A DNA stretch of 63,224 nt from an uncultured Mycoplasmatota bacterium (GTDB lineage: Bacteria; Bacillota_I; Bacilli_A; RF39; UBA660), in the NCBI GenBank assembly GCA_947571135.1, contig CANOWY010000006.1, forward strand, positions 1 through 63,224, written 5' to 3'. Every line of letters begins with the position of its first letter. Position 1 is the first letter of the stretch. Below, in pieces: positions 46,617-54,804 of the stretch. Position numbers and translations under genes: made by a program. Below the pieces are notes generated by a model. The model was not told the origin of the DNA. It was given only the letters and a program-made list of their open reading frames with translations, and made no database searches.

Positions 46617-46769
46617 TTACTTTTTCTCTTCTATTTTCACATTCATATTACATTCATCTATTATTTTCCAAAACATCTTTATAAAATTATTTAAATTAGC
46701 GTATGTTTTTCCTATATCTTCTTTTGTAATCAAATTCTTAGATTTTATAAAATGATTTTGAAAAAACAC
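46617..46769 (-). pseudogene. Possible relic of an XRE-type gene
   Basis: A 50-codon frame without a good start, ending NNFIKMFWKIIDECNMNVKIEEKK. This tail resembles the ends of the two XRE proteins (LETFLKIVEVCNLKIKIEDKN). It would be the remnant of another surface-XRE module just upstream. Weak evidence. Confidence 0.3.
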
Positions 46770-46888
46770 TTCTCCAAATATTTTTTGATTGTAATTCCTA
46801 TTAATATCATTAAGACATAAATAGGAATTTTATTTTCTGATCCCCAAACCAATATTTTTTTGCTTCTTTTTAATACTATACAATACAT
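46745..46888 (-). CDS. Possible small membrane protein (47 aa)
   Basis: A 47-residue ORF with one hydrophobic helix (IPIYVLMILIGITI) and a basic C-terminus. AAAAAGGGG precedes ATG by about six bases. It overlaps the XRE relic in another frame. No family recognised. Confidence 0.35.
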   Translation of the reverse strand: MYCIVLKRSKKILVWGSENKIPIYVLMILIGITIKKYLEKCFFKIIL

Positions 46889-46911
46889 ATGAACCCCTTT
46901 TTTTACAAACC

Positions 46912-46938
46912 AACTAAAAAAGAAACACAAAGTTTCTT
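46912..46938 (-). terminator. Terminator after the PBP gene
   Basis: GAAAC pairs with GTTTC around TTTGT and is followed by six T. Confidence 0.6.
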
Positions 46939-48886
46939 AGTAATTAGCAAATATATAATCACTTACAGAAGCACTAATATAGCGATTGATATAAGCAAAA
47001 TAATCCGTCTTGCCATTATAATGACTAACATTTGGACTTACTACTACCATACTGTATCTTGGATTATCATAAGGTGCATACATAGCAAAAGTATTATTAA
47101 TCGTTTTAACATCTCCCACTCCATCATTATCACTATCAAAAATGGTTTCACTCGTTCCGGTTTTTCCAGCCGCATTTAAAGATTTATCAACATATCCAGA
47201 ACCTGTTCCTATATTTACAACTTGATAGAACCCTGTTTTGATACGATCAAAATATTGTTGATCCATTGAAAAAGTACTCAAAACCTTTTTTTCTTTTTTG
47301 ATAATCACATTGTTTTCTTTATCTATTATTCTATCCATTAAAGATAAATCATAACGTACTCCATTATTATAAATTGTATTAATATATTGCAAAAGTGCAA
47401 GAGGTGTATAGGTGTCATATTGTCCAATTGCAAAATTTAGAAGTAAATCTGCTGCAATCGTATTTCCCTTTATACCCGTTTGTTCATTTGGTAAATCAAT
47501 TCCTGTTTTAACGCCTAAGCCAAATTTAGAAAATACATCTCGATAAATCTGAAAGTGACTTTCTGATACATCCATTTTCATATTATAAGAATAAGAGTAA
47601 CCTGCAAGTTTAATGGCTAACAAAAATTGATAGTAATTAGAACTTGTTTTTAAAGCCGTAATATCGTCAATCATCCCTAATTTCTTATAAGAACATTTTT
47701 CTGGAACTAAATAGAGTTTCACACAAGCGTCCCTAACCTTTTTTCCTACCTCTATCAGATTATTTTGGTAGCCAAGCGCCATACTGGCTCCTTTTACAAT
47801 ACTTCCAGCCGTAAAAGAAGAAAATAAAACATCGCTCTCTACATTTTTAAAAACATCATGGCCTAAATATTTTAACCCTGCTAATGCTTTTATAGCGCCA
47901 GTATTGGGGTCTCCTACTAAAACATAACTTCCTTGATAATACTCTGTATTTTTAAGTTCCTTCCCCTTTTTTATTTCTTCTTTTAAAATTTCTTCTATAC
48001 CCAACTGCATCTCGATATCAATACTTAAAATTAAATCATTTCCTCTTTTTCCTTCATTTACTAATGTAAGTGTACCATCTTCTTCGACTTTATAAGTATC
48101 CTTTTCTCCTTTTAAATAAGCATCATACTGTTGTTCTAAAAAACTAATACCCACAATATCATCCATAGCATACCCTTGATTTTTATAATAACTTTCTAAC
48201 TCTTTAGGGATATTGCCTACCATTCCAAAAATACTTCTTAATGTTGCCCCATAAGGATAATCTCTTTTAAAATACATTTCATTCGTTACTCCTACCATTT
48301 TCTTTTCTAAAACACTTGCATATTCTTTTTCTGTAACTTCTAATTTAATTAGTTTAGCATCATAATAATATCCTTTATTCATTAAGGTATAAATATAGGC
48401 AACCTTTTTGTCAAATTCATCATAATAATCTAACATGTCCTTTGTAATTCGGTCTAATTTTAATAAATACAAATCATTACTATTTAGTTTTCTATGTTCA
48501 TATAAGTCATACTCTTCTTCTGTTATTAATGCATTTCCTTCTTTTTGATGTGTGGCTAACCAATATTTTTTTAAATCCATTTCACTAATACTTTCTTTAA
48601 ATTCTAAAAGTTGCGCAAGATTTTTAGCAATCTCTACTTCTTCTTCTAAAGAAATACCATTTGTTTTTCGATAGACAATCGATTTTATTCCAATATTATC
48701 TACCAAAATACGTCCTTTAGCGTCTAGTATTCTTCCACGAGGTCTTGATAATGAACTTACATAAACACTCGTTTTTTCTTCATACACTTTCTCATAAAAG
48801 GCACGTTTTTCCAAAATGAGATGATAAAGCATTCCAGATGTAAAACATAAAAATAAAAAGGCAATTCCAATATAAAACTTTTTCAT
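46937..48886 (-). CDS. Class B penicillin-binding protein (transpeptidase)
   Basis: A 649-residue peptidoglycan transpeptidase. One N-terminal membrane anchor, a dimerisation domain (RPRGRILDAKGRILVDN), and the transpeptidase domain with SxxK in AGSIVKGAS, SxN in TSSNYY and KTG in AAGKTGTSE. It crosslinks the wall during elongation or division; PBP2/MrdA or FtsI type cannot be separated by eye. Its presence shows the organism has a wall, unlike true mollicutes. ATG at 48886 (MKKFYIG) fits better than 48895. Confidence 0.9.
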   Translation of the reverse strand: MKKFYIGIAFLFLCFTSGMLYHLILEKRAFYEKVYEEKTSVYVSSLSRPRGRILDAKGRILVDNIGIKSIVYRKTNGISLEEEVEIAKNLAQLLEFKESISEMDLKKYWLATHQKEGNALITEEEYDLYEHRKLNSNDLYLLKLDRITKDMLDYYDEFDKKVAYIYTLMNKGYYYDAKLIKLEVTEKEYASVLEKKMVGVTNEMYFKRDYPYGATLRSIFGMVGNIPKELESYYKNQGYAMDDIVGISFLEQQYDAYLKGEKDTYKVEEDGTLTLVNEGKRGNDLILSIDIEMQLGIEEILKEEIKKGKELKNTEYYQGSYVLVGDPNTGAIKALAGLKYLGHDVFKNVESDVLFSSFTAGSIVKGASMALGYQNNLIEVGKKVRDACVKLYLVPEKCSYKKLGMIDDITALKTSSNYYQFLLAIKLAGYSYSYNMKMDVSESHFQIYRDVFSKFGLGVKTGIDLPNEQTGIKGNTIAADLLLNFAIGQYDTYTPLALLQYINTIYNNGVRYDLSLMDRIIDKENNVIIKKEKKVLSTFSMDQQYFDRIKTGFYQVVNIGTGSGYVDKSLNAAGKTGTSETIFDSDNDGVGDVKTINNTFAMYAPYDNPRYSMVVVSPNVSHYNGKTDYFAYINRYISASVSDYIFANY

Positions 48887-48949
48887 AAAAAACACCTAAT
48901 ATTAGTATTCAAAAAAAATCATTTTTCATACAATATACTAGGTGGTATT

Positions 48950-49210
48950 ATGTTTAATATTATAGAAAGGTATATGAATAAATTAACAAAAACAGATGTT
49001 GATAATTTTGCTCGTAAAAATAATATTTTCTTAAATGAAGATGAATTAGAGTTTACTTATATTTTTGTGAAAAAAAATTGGCAAACGGTTATTGCTAATC
49101 CCGCTTTTTTAAACTTAGATCGTTATAAAGATAAATTTTCTGAAGAAAATTTAACAAAAATTAAAAAGTTATTTAAAGAATACTCTATACGTTATAAAAA
49201 TTATTTATAG
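48950..49210 (+). CDS. DUF2624-like (YqfT) small protein
   Basis: An 86-residue helical protein (NKLTKTDVDNFARKNNIFLNEDE). Length, sequence pattern and position next to nfo match YqfT of Bacillus, which lies beside yqfS/nfo. AGGTGG precedes the ATG. It runs convergent to nfo, overlapping by ten bases. Function unknown. Confidence 0.65.
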   Translation: MFNIIERYMNKLTKTDVDNFARKNNIFLNEDELEFTYIFVKKNWQTVIANPAFLNLDRYKDKFSEENLTKIKKLFKEYSIRYKNYL

Positions 49211-50079
49211 AAATTTTGAATGTCTTCAATTAAATTTGGATTTTGTTTTCGATTTTTTAAGGAATCAATCTCGAATTTATAAGGGGGATATTCTCTTTCT
49301 ATATAAGGTGTTTCTAATATTTTAGGAACATCTTTTAATTTATCATGTAAAACAACGCGTAATAAGGCATCAAATCCTATTGTACCCAATCCTAAATTTT
49401 CATGACGATCTTTATGAGAACCTAATGTATTTTTACTATCATTTACATGCACGCAATGCACTTTTTCTAACCCAAATGTTTTTTCAATTTGAATTAATAA
49501 TTCATCAAATTGTTCTATATTGTATCCAGCATCATTCAAGTGACATGTATCTAGACAAACCCCGATATGGTTAGAATGTACTTGTTCTAAAATCATTTTT
49601 ATTTCTTCAAGTGTACATCCACATTCTGTTCCCTTACCAGCCATAGTTTCTAATAAAATCATAGGCAAATCTTCACGAATAATTAAATTTAAAGCATCAC
49701 TTATATTTTGTAAGGCAACATTTTTTTCTAATCCAACGGCACTCCCAGGGTGTAAAACAATAGATGAAATCCCTAAAGTTTTGCATCTTTCTAATTCTTG
49801 CTTTAAAAATTGAATACTAAATTGCCATTTTTCTTGGTCTTTATTATTCGCAAGATTAATAATATATGGTGCATGACAAATTACGTTTTTTATATCCATA
49901 TCATTATCTTGCATAAGTTTATGTGCTTCTTTAATTAAATTTTCGTCTAAACCTTTACGTATAGTATTTTGAGGGGCACCTGTATAAAACATAAAAGCAT
50001 TTGCTCCATAAGAAAGGGCTTGTCTCACACTTCCTAAAAGTTGTTCATTCGTAAAATTTACGTGACATCCAATAATCAT
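49201..50079 (-). CDS. nfo: Endonuclease IV (AP endonuclease)
   Basis: A 292-residue Nfo that cuts DNA 5' of abasic sites in base-excision repair. Metal ligands lie in HAPYIINLAN, VLHPGSAVG, LLETMAGKGTECG, CLDTCHLNDAGYN and HVNDSKNTLGSHKDRHENLGLG, all intact. TIM-barrel length is normal. Confidence 0.96.
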   Translation of the reverse strand: MIIGCHVNFTNEQLLGSVRQALSYGANAFMFYTGAPQNTIRKGLDENLIKEAHKLMQDNDMDIKNVICHAPYIINLANNKDQEKWQFSIQFLKQELERCKTLGISSIVLHPGSAVGLEKNVALQNISDALNLIIREDLPMILLETMAGKGTECGCTLEEIKMILEQVHSNHIGVCLDTCHLNDAGYNIEQFDELLIQIEKTFGLEKVHCVHVNDSKNTLGSHKDRHENLGLGTIGFDALLRVVLHDKLKDVPKILETPYIEREYPPYKFEIDSLKNRKQNPNLIEDIQNFYK

Positions 50080-50113
50080 TATACTTCACCAAAAACATTA
50101 TCTCACAAAAGAC

Positions 50114-50147
50114 TAAAAAAAAGAAGTTCTATTCTCTAGAACTTTGG
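50114..50147 (-). terminator. Terminator of the pilin gene
   Basis: AAGTTCTA pairs with TAGAACTT around GAGAA, followed by C and eight T; overlaps the last codons of the pilin. Confidence 0.8.
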
Positions 50148-50597
50148 TACATTTGCTATATCTCCACAAGTTGTAGATGCATTACTCCCAGAAACTGCTC
50201 CAGTTCCTGTAGTACCCGTTTCTCCTGATACCACAAAACTTCCATTGCTTATCCAAAATGTATAATTTACTATCTTTCCAGTGGAATCAGGAGCAACTAA
50301 AACACTCCCTGTATAATGTTCAGATGAGCCTTTACTAAATAAACCCTCTTTATATAAATATTCTAAAGAAAAACATGCACTACCAGTAGTTATTTGTCCT
50401 TCTAAAATAGCAGATTGGTACGCATTTTTAGCAGAATTAATTAAAGTATTTCCTTCAATCGCAAGGGCATTCTTACGCGCCTTATCCATTTGAGACAGAA
50501 CACTATTTGAGGCTATTAAAATAATAACGGCCAAAATAACAATAACAGCTAAAAGTTCTACCAAAGTAAATCCTTTTCTATTTTTTAATATATTCAT
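50136..50597 (-). CDS. Type IV prepilin (ComGC-like)
   Basis: A 153-residue prepilin. Class III leader NRKGFTLVELLAVIVILAVIILIA with Gly at -1, Phe at +1 and Glu at +5 is canonical. The C-terminal part is Gly/Ser/Thr-rich with Cys pairs (SACFSL and STTCGD) likely disulfide-bonded. It would be processed by a prepilin peptidase and assembled into a pseudopilus or pilus for DNA uptake or adhesion. Monocistronic with its own promoter and terminator. Start 50597 follows AAGGATGG. Confidence 0.88.
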   Translation of the reverse strand: MNILKNRKGFTLVELLAVIVILAVIILIASNSVLSQMDKARKNALAIEGNTLINSAKNAYQSAILEGQITTGSACFSLEYLYKEGLFSKGSSEHYTGSVLVAPDSTGKIVNYTFWISNGSFVVSGETGTTGTGAVSGSNASTTCGDIANVPKF

Positions 50598-50628
50598 ATA
50601 GACTACCATCCTTATCTACTTTAAAAAG

Positions 50629-50658
50629 ATTATAACACTAAAATAATTTGGTAGTCAA
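50629..50658 (-). promoter_or_regulatory. Pilin promoter
   Basis: Minus-strand TTGACT, 18-base spacer and TATAAT, about 30 bases before the start codon. Confidence 0.7.
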
Positions 50659-50665
50659 CGAAAGT

Positions 50666-50887
50666 TTATTTTAATGTGTCTAAAATTCCCGTAATGATGT
50701 CAATATTATCAATTGTTTCATTAATTCTATCGGTCATTTTTAAATGATATTTCTCTTTCATAGCATTTACAAAATTTTTATAATTATCACTATTTCGGTT
50801 TAACTCTTTATACCAAAAAGAATTATGTTTTAAATATTCTGCCATTTTTACATCTTTTTCTAACTTTTGTTGTAAAAGGATATCCAT
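50666..50887 (-). CDS. ylbE: YlbE-like protein
   Basis: A 73-residue helical protein (LEKDVKMAEYLKHNSFWYKELNRN) matching the YlbE-like family in length and in the FWYKEL core. It follows ylbD by one base, as in Bacillus. Start 50887 (MDILLQ) uses the AGGA of the ylbD end. Function unknown. Confidence 0.7.
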   Translation of the reverse strand: MDILLQQKLEKDVKMAEYLKHNSFWYKELNRNSDNYKNFVNAMKEKYHLKMTDRINETIDNIDIITGILDTLK

Positions 50888-50888
50888 G

Positions 50889-51251
50889 CTAATCCTCAAA
50901 AATCTTATTAATTGGTCTTGGATTTACGGCATCTGCTACTTTACTTGCTCCTGTTGTAGTTGTTCCTTTACTAGTTAGTTCCTGTACAATTCCTAATGCT
51001 TTTTGAGCTGTTCCAATATGTTCTTGAATAGAAGATAAGTCTAAATTTTTAATTTTATCCGTAATGGATTTAAAATTATAATCATTATTTGTTTTTTCTT
51101 TTGCAAAATAATCTTGCCAAGCACTTTCTTCTTCGCCATAAATATCATAAATTTCATAAAATTTTTGCCAAGTAGCCTCTCCACTTTTGATATAATGAAC
51201 AAGTTCTGGATGCATTTTTGCAAAGTTTTTAAATTCTTCTTTTGTAGCCAT
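50889..51251 (-). CDS. ylbD: YlbD-like putative coat protein family
   Basis: A 120-residue protein. FAKMHPELVHYIKSGEATWQKFYEIYDIYGEEESAWQDYF is the conserved YlbD pattern (HPxLV, GxxTWQxxYE, W at the end). In Bacillus it is annotated as a putative spore coat protein, but the family is also found in non-sporulating relatives, so a coat role here is doubtful. Operon with ylbE. Confidence 0.78.
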   Translation of the reverse strand: MATKEEFKNFAKMHPELVHYIKSGEATWQKFYEIYDIYGEEESAWQDYFAKEKTNNDYNFKSITDKIKNLDLSSIQEHIGTAQKALGIVQELTSKGTTTTGASKVADAVNPRPINKIFED

Positions 51252-51293
51252 AAAAAATCACCTACTACATTCTATGCAGATAGGTGTTTTTTT
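51252..51293. terminator. Bidirectional hairpin between ylbD and the upstream small gene
   Basis: CACCTA pairs with TAGGTG with T runs on both sides. In minus orientation it ends the 76-residue gene. Confidence 0.6.
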
Positions 51294-51302
51294 AAACTTA
51301 TT

Positions 51303-51533
51303 TTACCTAGAGAAAGATGCATTTAAAGCATTTTGTTGCAATAAATATGCAATACATCCTACAAGAAATGCTTTAGAATGATTATCTAAATTCAAATTAT
51401 AATATTGGTATACAAGAGCAAATGCTAAATCATCAGAAATACCACATAAAGCAGCAATTATTTCATGTCTATTTTGAGAATTTAAATACACTAAGGCCTC
51501 GTTTATAAACTTTTCTTGAATTTTTAAATCCAT
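51303..51533 (-). CDS. Hypothetical protein (76 aa)
   Basis: A 76-residue all-helical protein (HEIIAALCGISDDLAFALVYQYYNL, then AFLVGCIAYLLQQNAL). Preceded by AAGGAGGGG. No family recognised. Located between parC and ylbD as a small separate unit. Confidence 0.65.
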   Translation of the reverse strand: MDLKIQEKFINEALVYLNSQNRHEIIAALCGISDDLAFALVYQYYNLNLDNHSKAFLVGCIAYLLQQNALNASFSR

Positions 51534-51568
51534 GAAAAACCCCTCCTTGGCATATTATAATAGCATAA

Positions 51569-54100
51569 TTATATCTTAAAGTCATCTAAAAAATCATCCA
51601 TAGTAAATTCTTTGATTTTTTTATCTTCTCTTTCTTCATTAGGAATATCTTCTTTACTTTCTTTTTTTTCGTCTTTTCTTAAATAACTTTCTAATTCCTT
51701 CTTTTTATAAATAGTATCAATTTTATGCTTTGTTATAACCGATCCAGTACTTGCTAAATCCATAATAGCAATTTCGCTATTTTTTATTTCTTTTACTTCA
51801 CTATCTGATTTTAATAAAATAATGTCTCTGGCGTCCATCTCCATTGCTTTTATAATTTCATAATTTACTGATTTTACTTTTTTCATTAAAGCATTCCCGC
51901 GTTTAGCACGTCCTGTTTCTTCTAGTTCACTCATCTTCACTCTTTTTGCTGTTTTATGATTGGTAAAAATATCAATATATTCTGCTTCTTGATAAGATAG
52001 TGCTGATACAACTACCCCATCTTTTAAGTTCATTCCTTTTACACCTGATGATTTTACTCCAGTAAGTGGAATTTCACATTCATTAAATTTAACGTAATAT
52101 CCATTATTACTCACTAATATTACATTTTCTTTCTTTTTAAATACTGCGACAACTTCATCATCTTCTTTTAATTTAATAGCACTCATTGGTTTTGAAAATC
52201 TGGTTACTACGTAATCTTTTAAATTACTTTTCTTTACCATACCATTTTTTGTTGCCGTAATAATTTCTTTGTTAGTATCTTCCATCACCATAGAAGTAAT
52301 GACTTGTTCTTCACTAGACATCATCACAATATTATTTACGTGTTTTCCAAGTTCTTTCCATTTTGCTTCTGGAATTCGATGCACTGGAATGTACAAATAA
52401 TTCCCTAAGTTTGTAAAGACTAAAATCGTATCTAAAGTTGTCACTTCGTATAAACAGGCAACAAAATCTCCCGGTTTTAAAGTAGTTTCTTCATCCCCTC
52501 GAGAAGCATAAGACTTTGCACTTACACGCTTTATATAGCCTTCATTCGTAACAACGACTACCACATTTTCTTTTGGAATCATATCAAGCATATCCAGTTT
52601 AATTTCTGTCACTTCATCTTTTATTTTAGTGCGACGCGGATTTCCATATTCTTTTTTAATAATCTTAAGTTCTGTTTTCATTACATGTTTTAAGGCTTCT
52701 TCATTATTCAAGATTTGTTCCCAAATTTTAATATTTTTTGCTAGTTCTTCCATTTCTTCTTGCAATGCTACAATATCAGTATTGGTTAAACGGTACAATT
52801 GCAATTCTACAATGGCTTTAGATTGATCAAAAGTAAAGTCATATTCTTTTGTCAAATTGTCTATGGCATCACTCTTATTTTTACTGCCACGTATGATACG
52901 AATTACTTCATCTAAAATACTAATGGCTTTGACTAAACCTTCTAAAATATGATAATCAAACTTGGCTTTTTTTAAGTTCCATTCTGTTCTTCTTGTAATA
53001 ACTTCTTTTTGATGATTAATAAATGCATCTAGTATTTCTAAAATTCCAACAAGTCTTGGACGACGATTTACAATTGCCACCATATTAAAATTGTAGTTAA
53101 CTTGTAAATCTGTATTTTTAAGTAAATAATTTAAAACAAGTTCGGCGTTTGCTTCTTTTTTTAAATCAATTGTGAGTTTTGCCATATGTTCGTGATCCGA
53201 CTCATCAATAACATCATTAATTCCCTCAATTTTTTTATCTAATCTAATTTCTGTAATTTTTTTAATTAATTGCTCTTTTACAACTTCATAAGGAATCGAA
53301 TGAACAATAATTTGTTTTTTGTTTCCCGAAGTAACAATTTCGCAATCGGCTTTTAAAATAACTTTTCCTTTTCCTTTGGTATAGGCATCAATCAGTCCAT
53401 TTTTGCCTTCAATGACACCACCTGTTGGAAAATCTGGTCCTGGTAAAATATCCATAATGGTCTCTAACTTACAATTTGGAGATTCAATTCTTTTAATCGT
53501 TGCATCAATGACTTCACTTAAATTGTGAGTAGGAATATTGGTAGCATATCCTGCACTAATTCCTGTAGAGCCATTCACTAAAAGATTAGGAAATGCAGCA
53601 GGCAATACAGTAGGTTCTAATTCTTCATCATCAAAATTATACGTCATCTCTACTGTATTTTTGTTAATTGAAGCAAGCATTTCTTCCGCAATTTTAGATA
53701 ATCTTGCTTCAGTATAACGCATTGCAGCAGGTCCATCTCCATCGATAGAGCCATTATTTCCGTGAATATCGATTAAACATTCTCTCATTTTCCAGTTTTG
53801 ACTCATACGAATCATCGCATCATAAATAGAAGAATCCCCATGTGGATGGAAATTACCCATGACATCTCCAACCGCCTTGGCGCTTTTACGATATGGCTTA
53901 TCATGTTTAAATCCAGAAATAAACATAGAATACAAAATTCTTCTTTGTACAGGTTTTAAACCATCTCTTACATCAGGCAAGGCACGTTCTTGGATAATTT
54001 CTTTTGAATATCTTCCAAAACCAGTTTCCATAATTTCTTCTAAACTATAATCGTAAATCTTCTCTATAATTTCTTTTGCTGTTTCCTTTTTCTTTGGCAT
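51569..54100 (-). CDS. parC: DNA topoisomerase IV subunit A
   Basis: An 843-residue type IIA topoisomerase A subunit that decatenates chromosomes. N-terminal RALPDVRDGLKPVQRRILY, quinolone-determining region HPHGDSSIYDAMIRMSQNW with wild-type Ser, and catalytic Tyr in AAMRYTEARL near residue 120. The C-terminal beta-pinwheel lacks a clear GyrA box (QRRGGKG), favouring ParC. It is separated from parE by one small gene. The C-terminus is Lys/Glu-rich. Confidence 0.93.
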   Translation of the reverse strand: MPKKKETAKEIIEKIYDYSLEEIMETGFGRYSKEIIQERALPDVRDGLKPVQRRILYSMFISGFKHDKPYRKSAKAVGDVMGNFHPHGDSSIYDAMIRMSQNWKMRECLIDIHGNNGSIDGDGPAAMRYTEARLSKIAEEMLASINKNTVEMTYNFDDEELEPTVLPAAFPNLLVNGSTGISAGYATNIPTHNLSEVIDATIKRIESPNCKLETIMDILPGPDFPTGGVIEGKNGLIDAYTKGKGKVILKADCEIVTSGNKKQIIVHSIPYEVVKEQLIKKITEIRLDKKIEGINDVIDESDHEHMAKLTIDLKKEANAELVLNYLLKNTDLQVNYNFNMVAIVNRRPRLVGILEILDAFINHQKEVITRRTEWNLKKAKFDYHILEGLVKAISILDEVIRIIRGSKNKSDAIDNLTKEYDFTFDQSKAIVELQLYRLTNTDIVALQEEMEELAKNIKIWEQILNNEEALKHVMKTELKIIKKEYGNPRRTKIKDEVTEIKLDMLDMIPKENVVVVVTNEGYIKRVSAKSYASRGDEETTLKPGDFVACLYEVTTLDTILVFTNLGNYLYIPVHRIPEAKWKELGKHVNNIVMMSSEEQVITSMVMEDTNKEIITATKNGMVKKSNLKDYVVTRFSKPMSAIKLKEDDEVVAVFKKKENVILVSNNGYYVKFNECEIPLTGVKSSGVKGMNLKDGVVVSALSYQEAEYIDIFTNHKTAKRVKMSELEETGRAKRGNALMKKVKSVNYEIIKAMEMDARDIILLKSDSEVKEIKNSEIAIMDLASTGSVITKHKIDTIYKKKELESYLRKDEKKESKEDIPNEEREDKKIKEFTMDDFLDDFKI

Positions 54101-54131
54101 TTACATCACCCTCTTATTAAATATTTTTGAT

Positions 54132-54785
54132 TTATCTACTGAATCCCTTTATTTCGTTTGCATTTAAAATAGTTTCATACTGTTCAATGTCTTGTCGTTT
54201 TAAAACAGCCATTTGTTGATCGCATTCTAGTTCAAAAAATTCCAATGCTTCTTTAGCACACTCCAATTGTTGTAAAATGCTACTTATATATTTTTCTTTC
54301 CTCTTGCAATAAGTAACATATTGACTTCTAAATTTTTCTTTTATCTCTTCCTTACAAGTTTCTCTATTGAGTACCTCTAAAAAATCAGGATGAAGATGAA
54401 AAAAATTAAAAAAATCATTTGTATAAAAACCAACGGATTGTAAAGAAAAATCTGTTATTCCACAATCTTTAATATTACAAAATAATCCTAAAATTCTAAA
54501 ATATGGACTTTCTAAATTATATAAATAATCTAATAAGTGTTGTAAAAGAAGAGTTTGAGAAATAGTTTTATCAAATATTGTTAAACGTTCAATTATCCCT
54601 ACTACACTAGAAGACCTAAGACATAGCCCAAAATTTGCTAGTTTCCTTTTTTCTCGCTCTTCATAGAAAGTGATGTCTACTTCCTCTTCCTCGAAAACAT
54701 AATTACGCATCAAGGTAAATTTCATTTTATCCCAATCCACGTTCTTTTTTAGATGATCTTCACCTAATTGCATTACAATTTCCAT
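54132..54785 (-). CDS. Hypothetical protein between parE and parC (217 aa)
   Basis: A 217-residue protein with a central hydrophobic/aromatic region (GFYTNDFFNFFHLHPDFLEVL) and a Glu/Gln-rich helical C-terminus. No signal peptide or recognised domain. It lies 19 bases after parE and 31 before parC, so it is probably cotranscribed with both. Insertion of an unrelated gene between parE and parC is unusual in Bacilli. Confidence 0.65.
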   Translation of the reverse strand: MEIVMQLGEDHLKKNVDWDKMKFTLMRNYVFEEEEVDITFYEEREKRKLANFGLCLRSSSVVGIIERLTIFDKTISQTLLLQHLLDYLYNLESPYFRILGLFCNIKDCGITDFSLQSVGFYTNDFFNFFHLHPDFLEVLNRETCKEEIKEKFRSQYVTYCKRKEKYISSILQQLECAKEALEFFELECDQQMAVLKRQDIEQYETILNANEIKGFSR

Positions 54786-54804
54786 ACTTTTCTAACCCCA
54801 TCCC

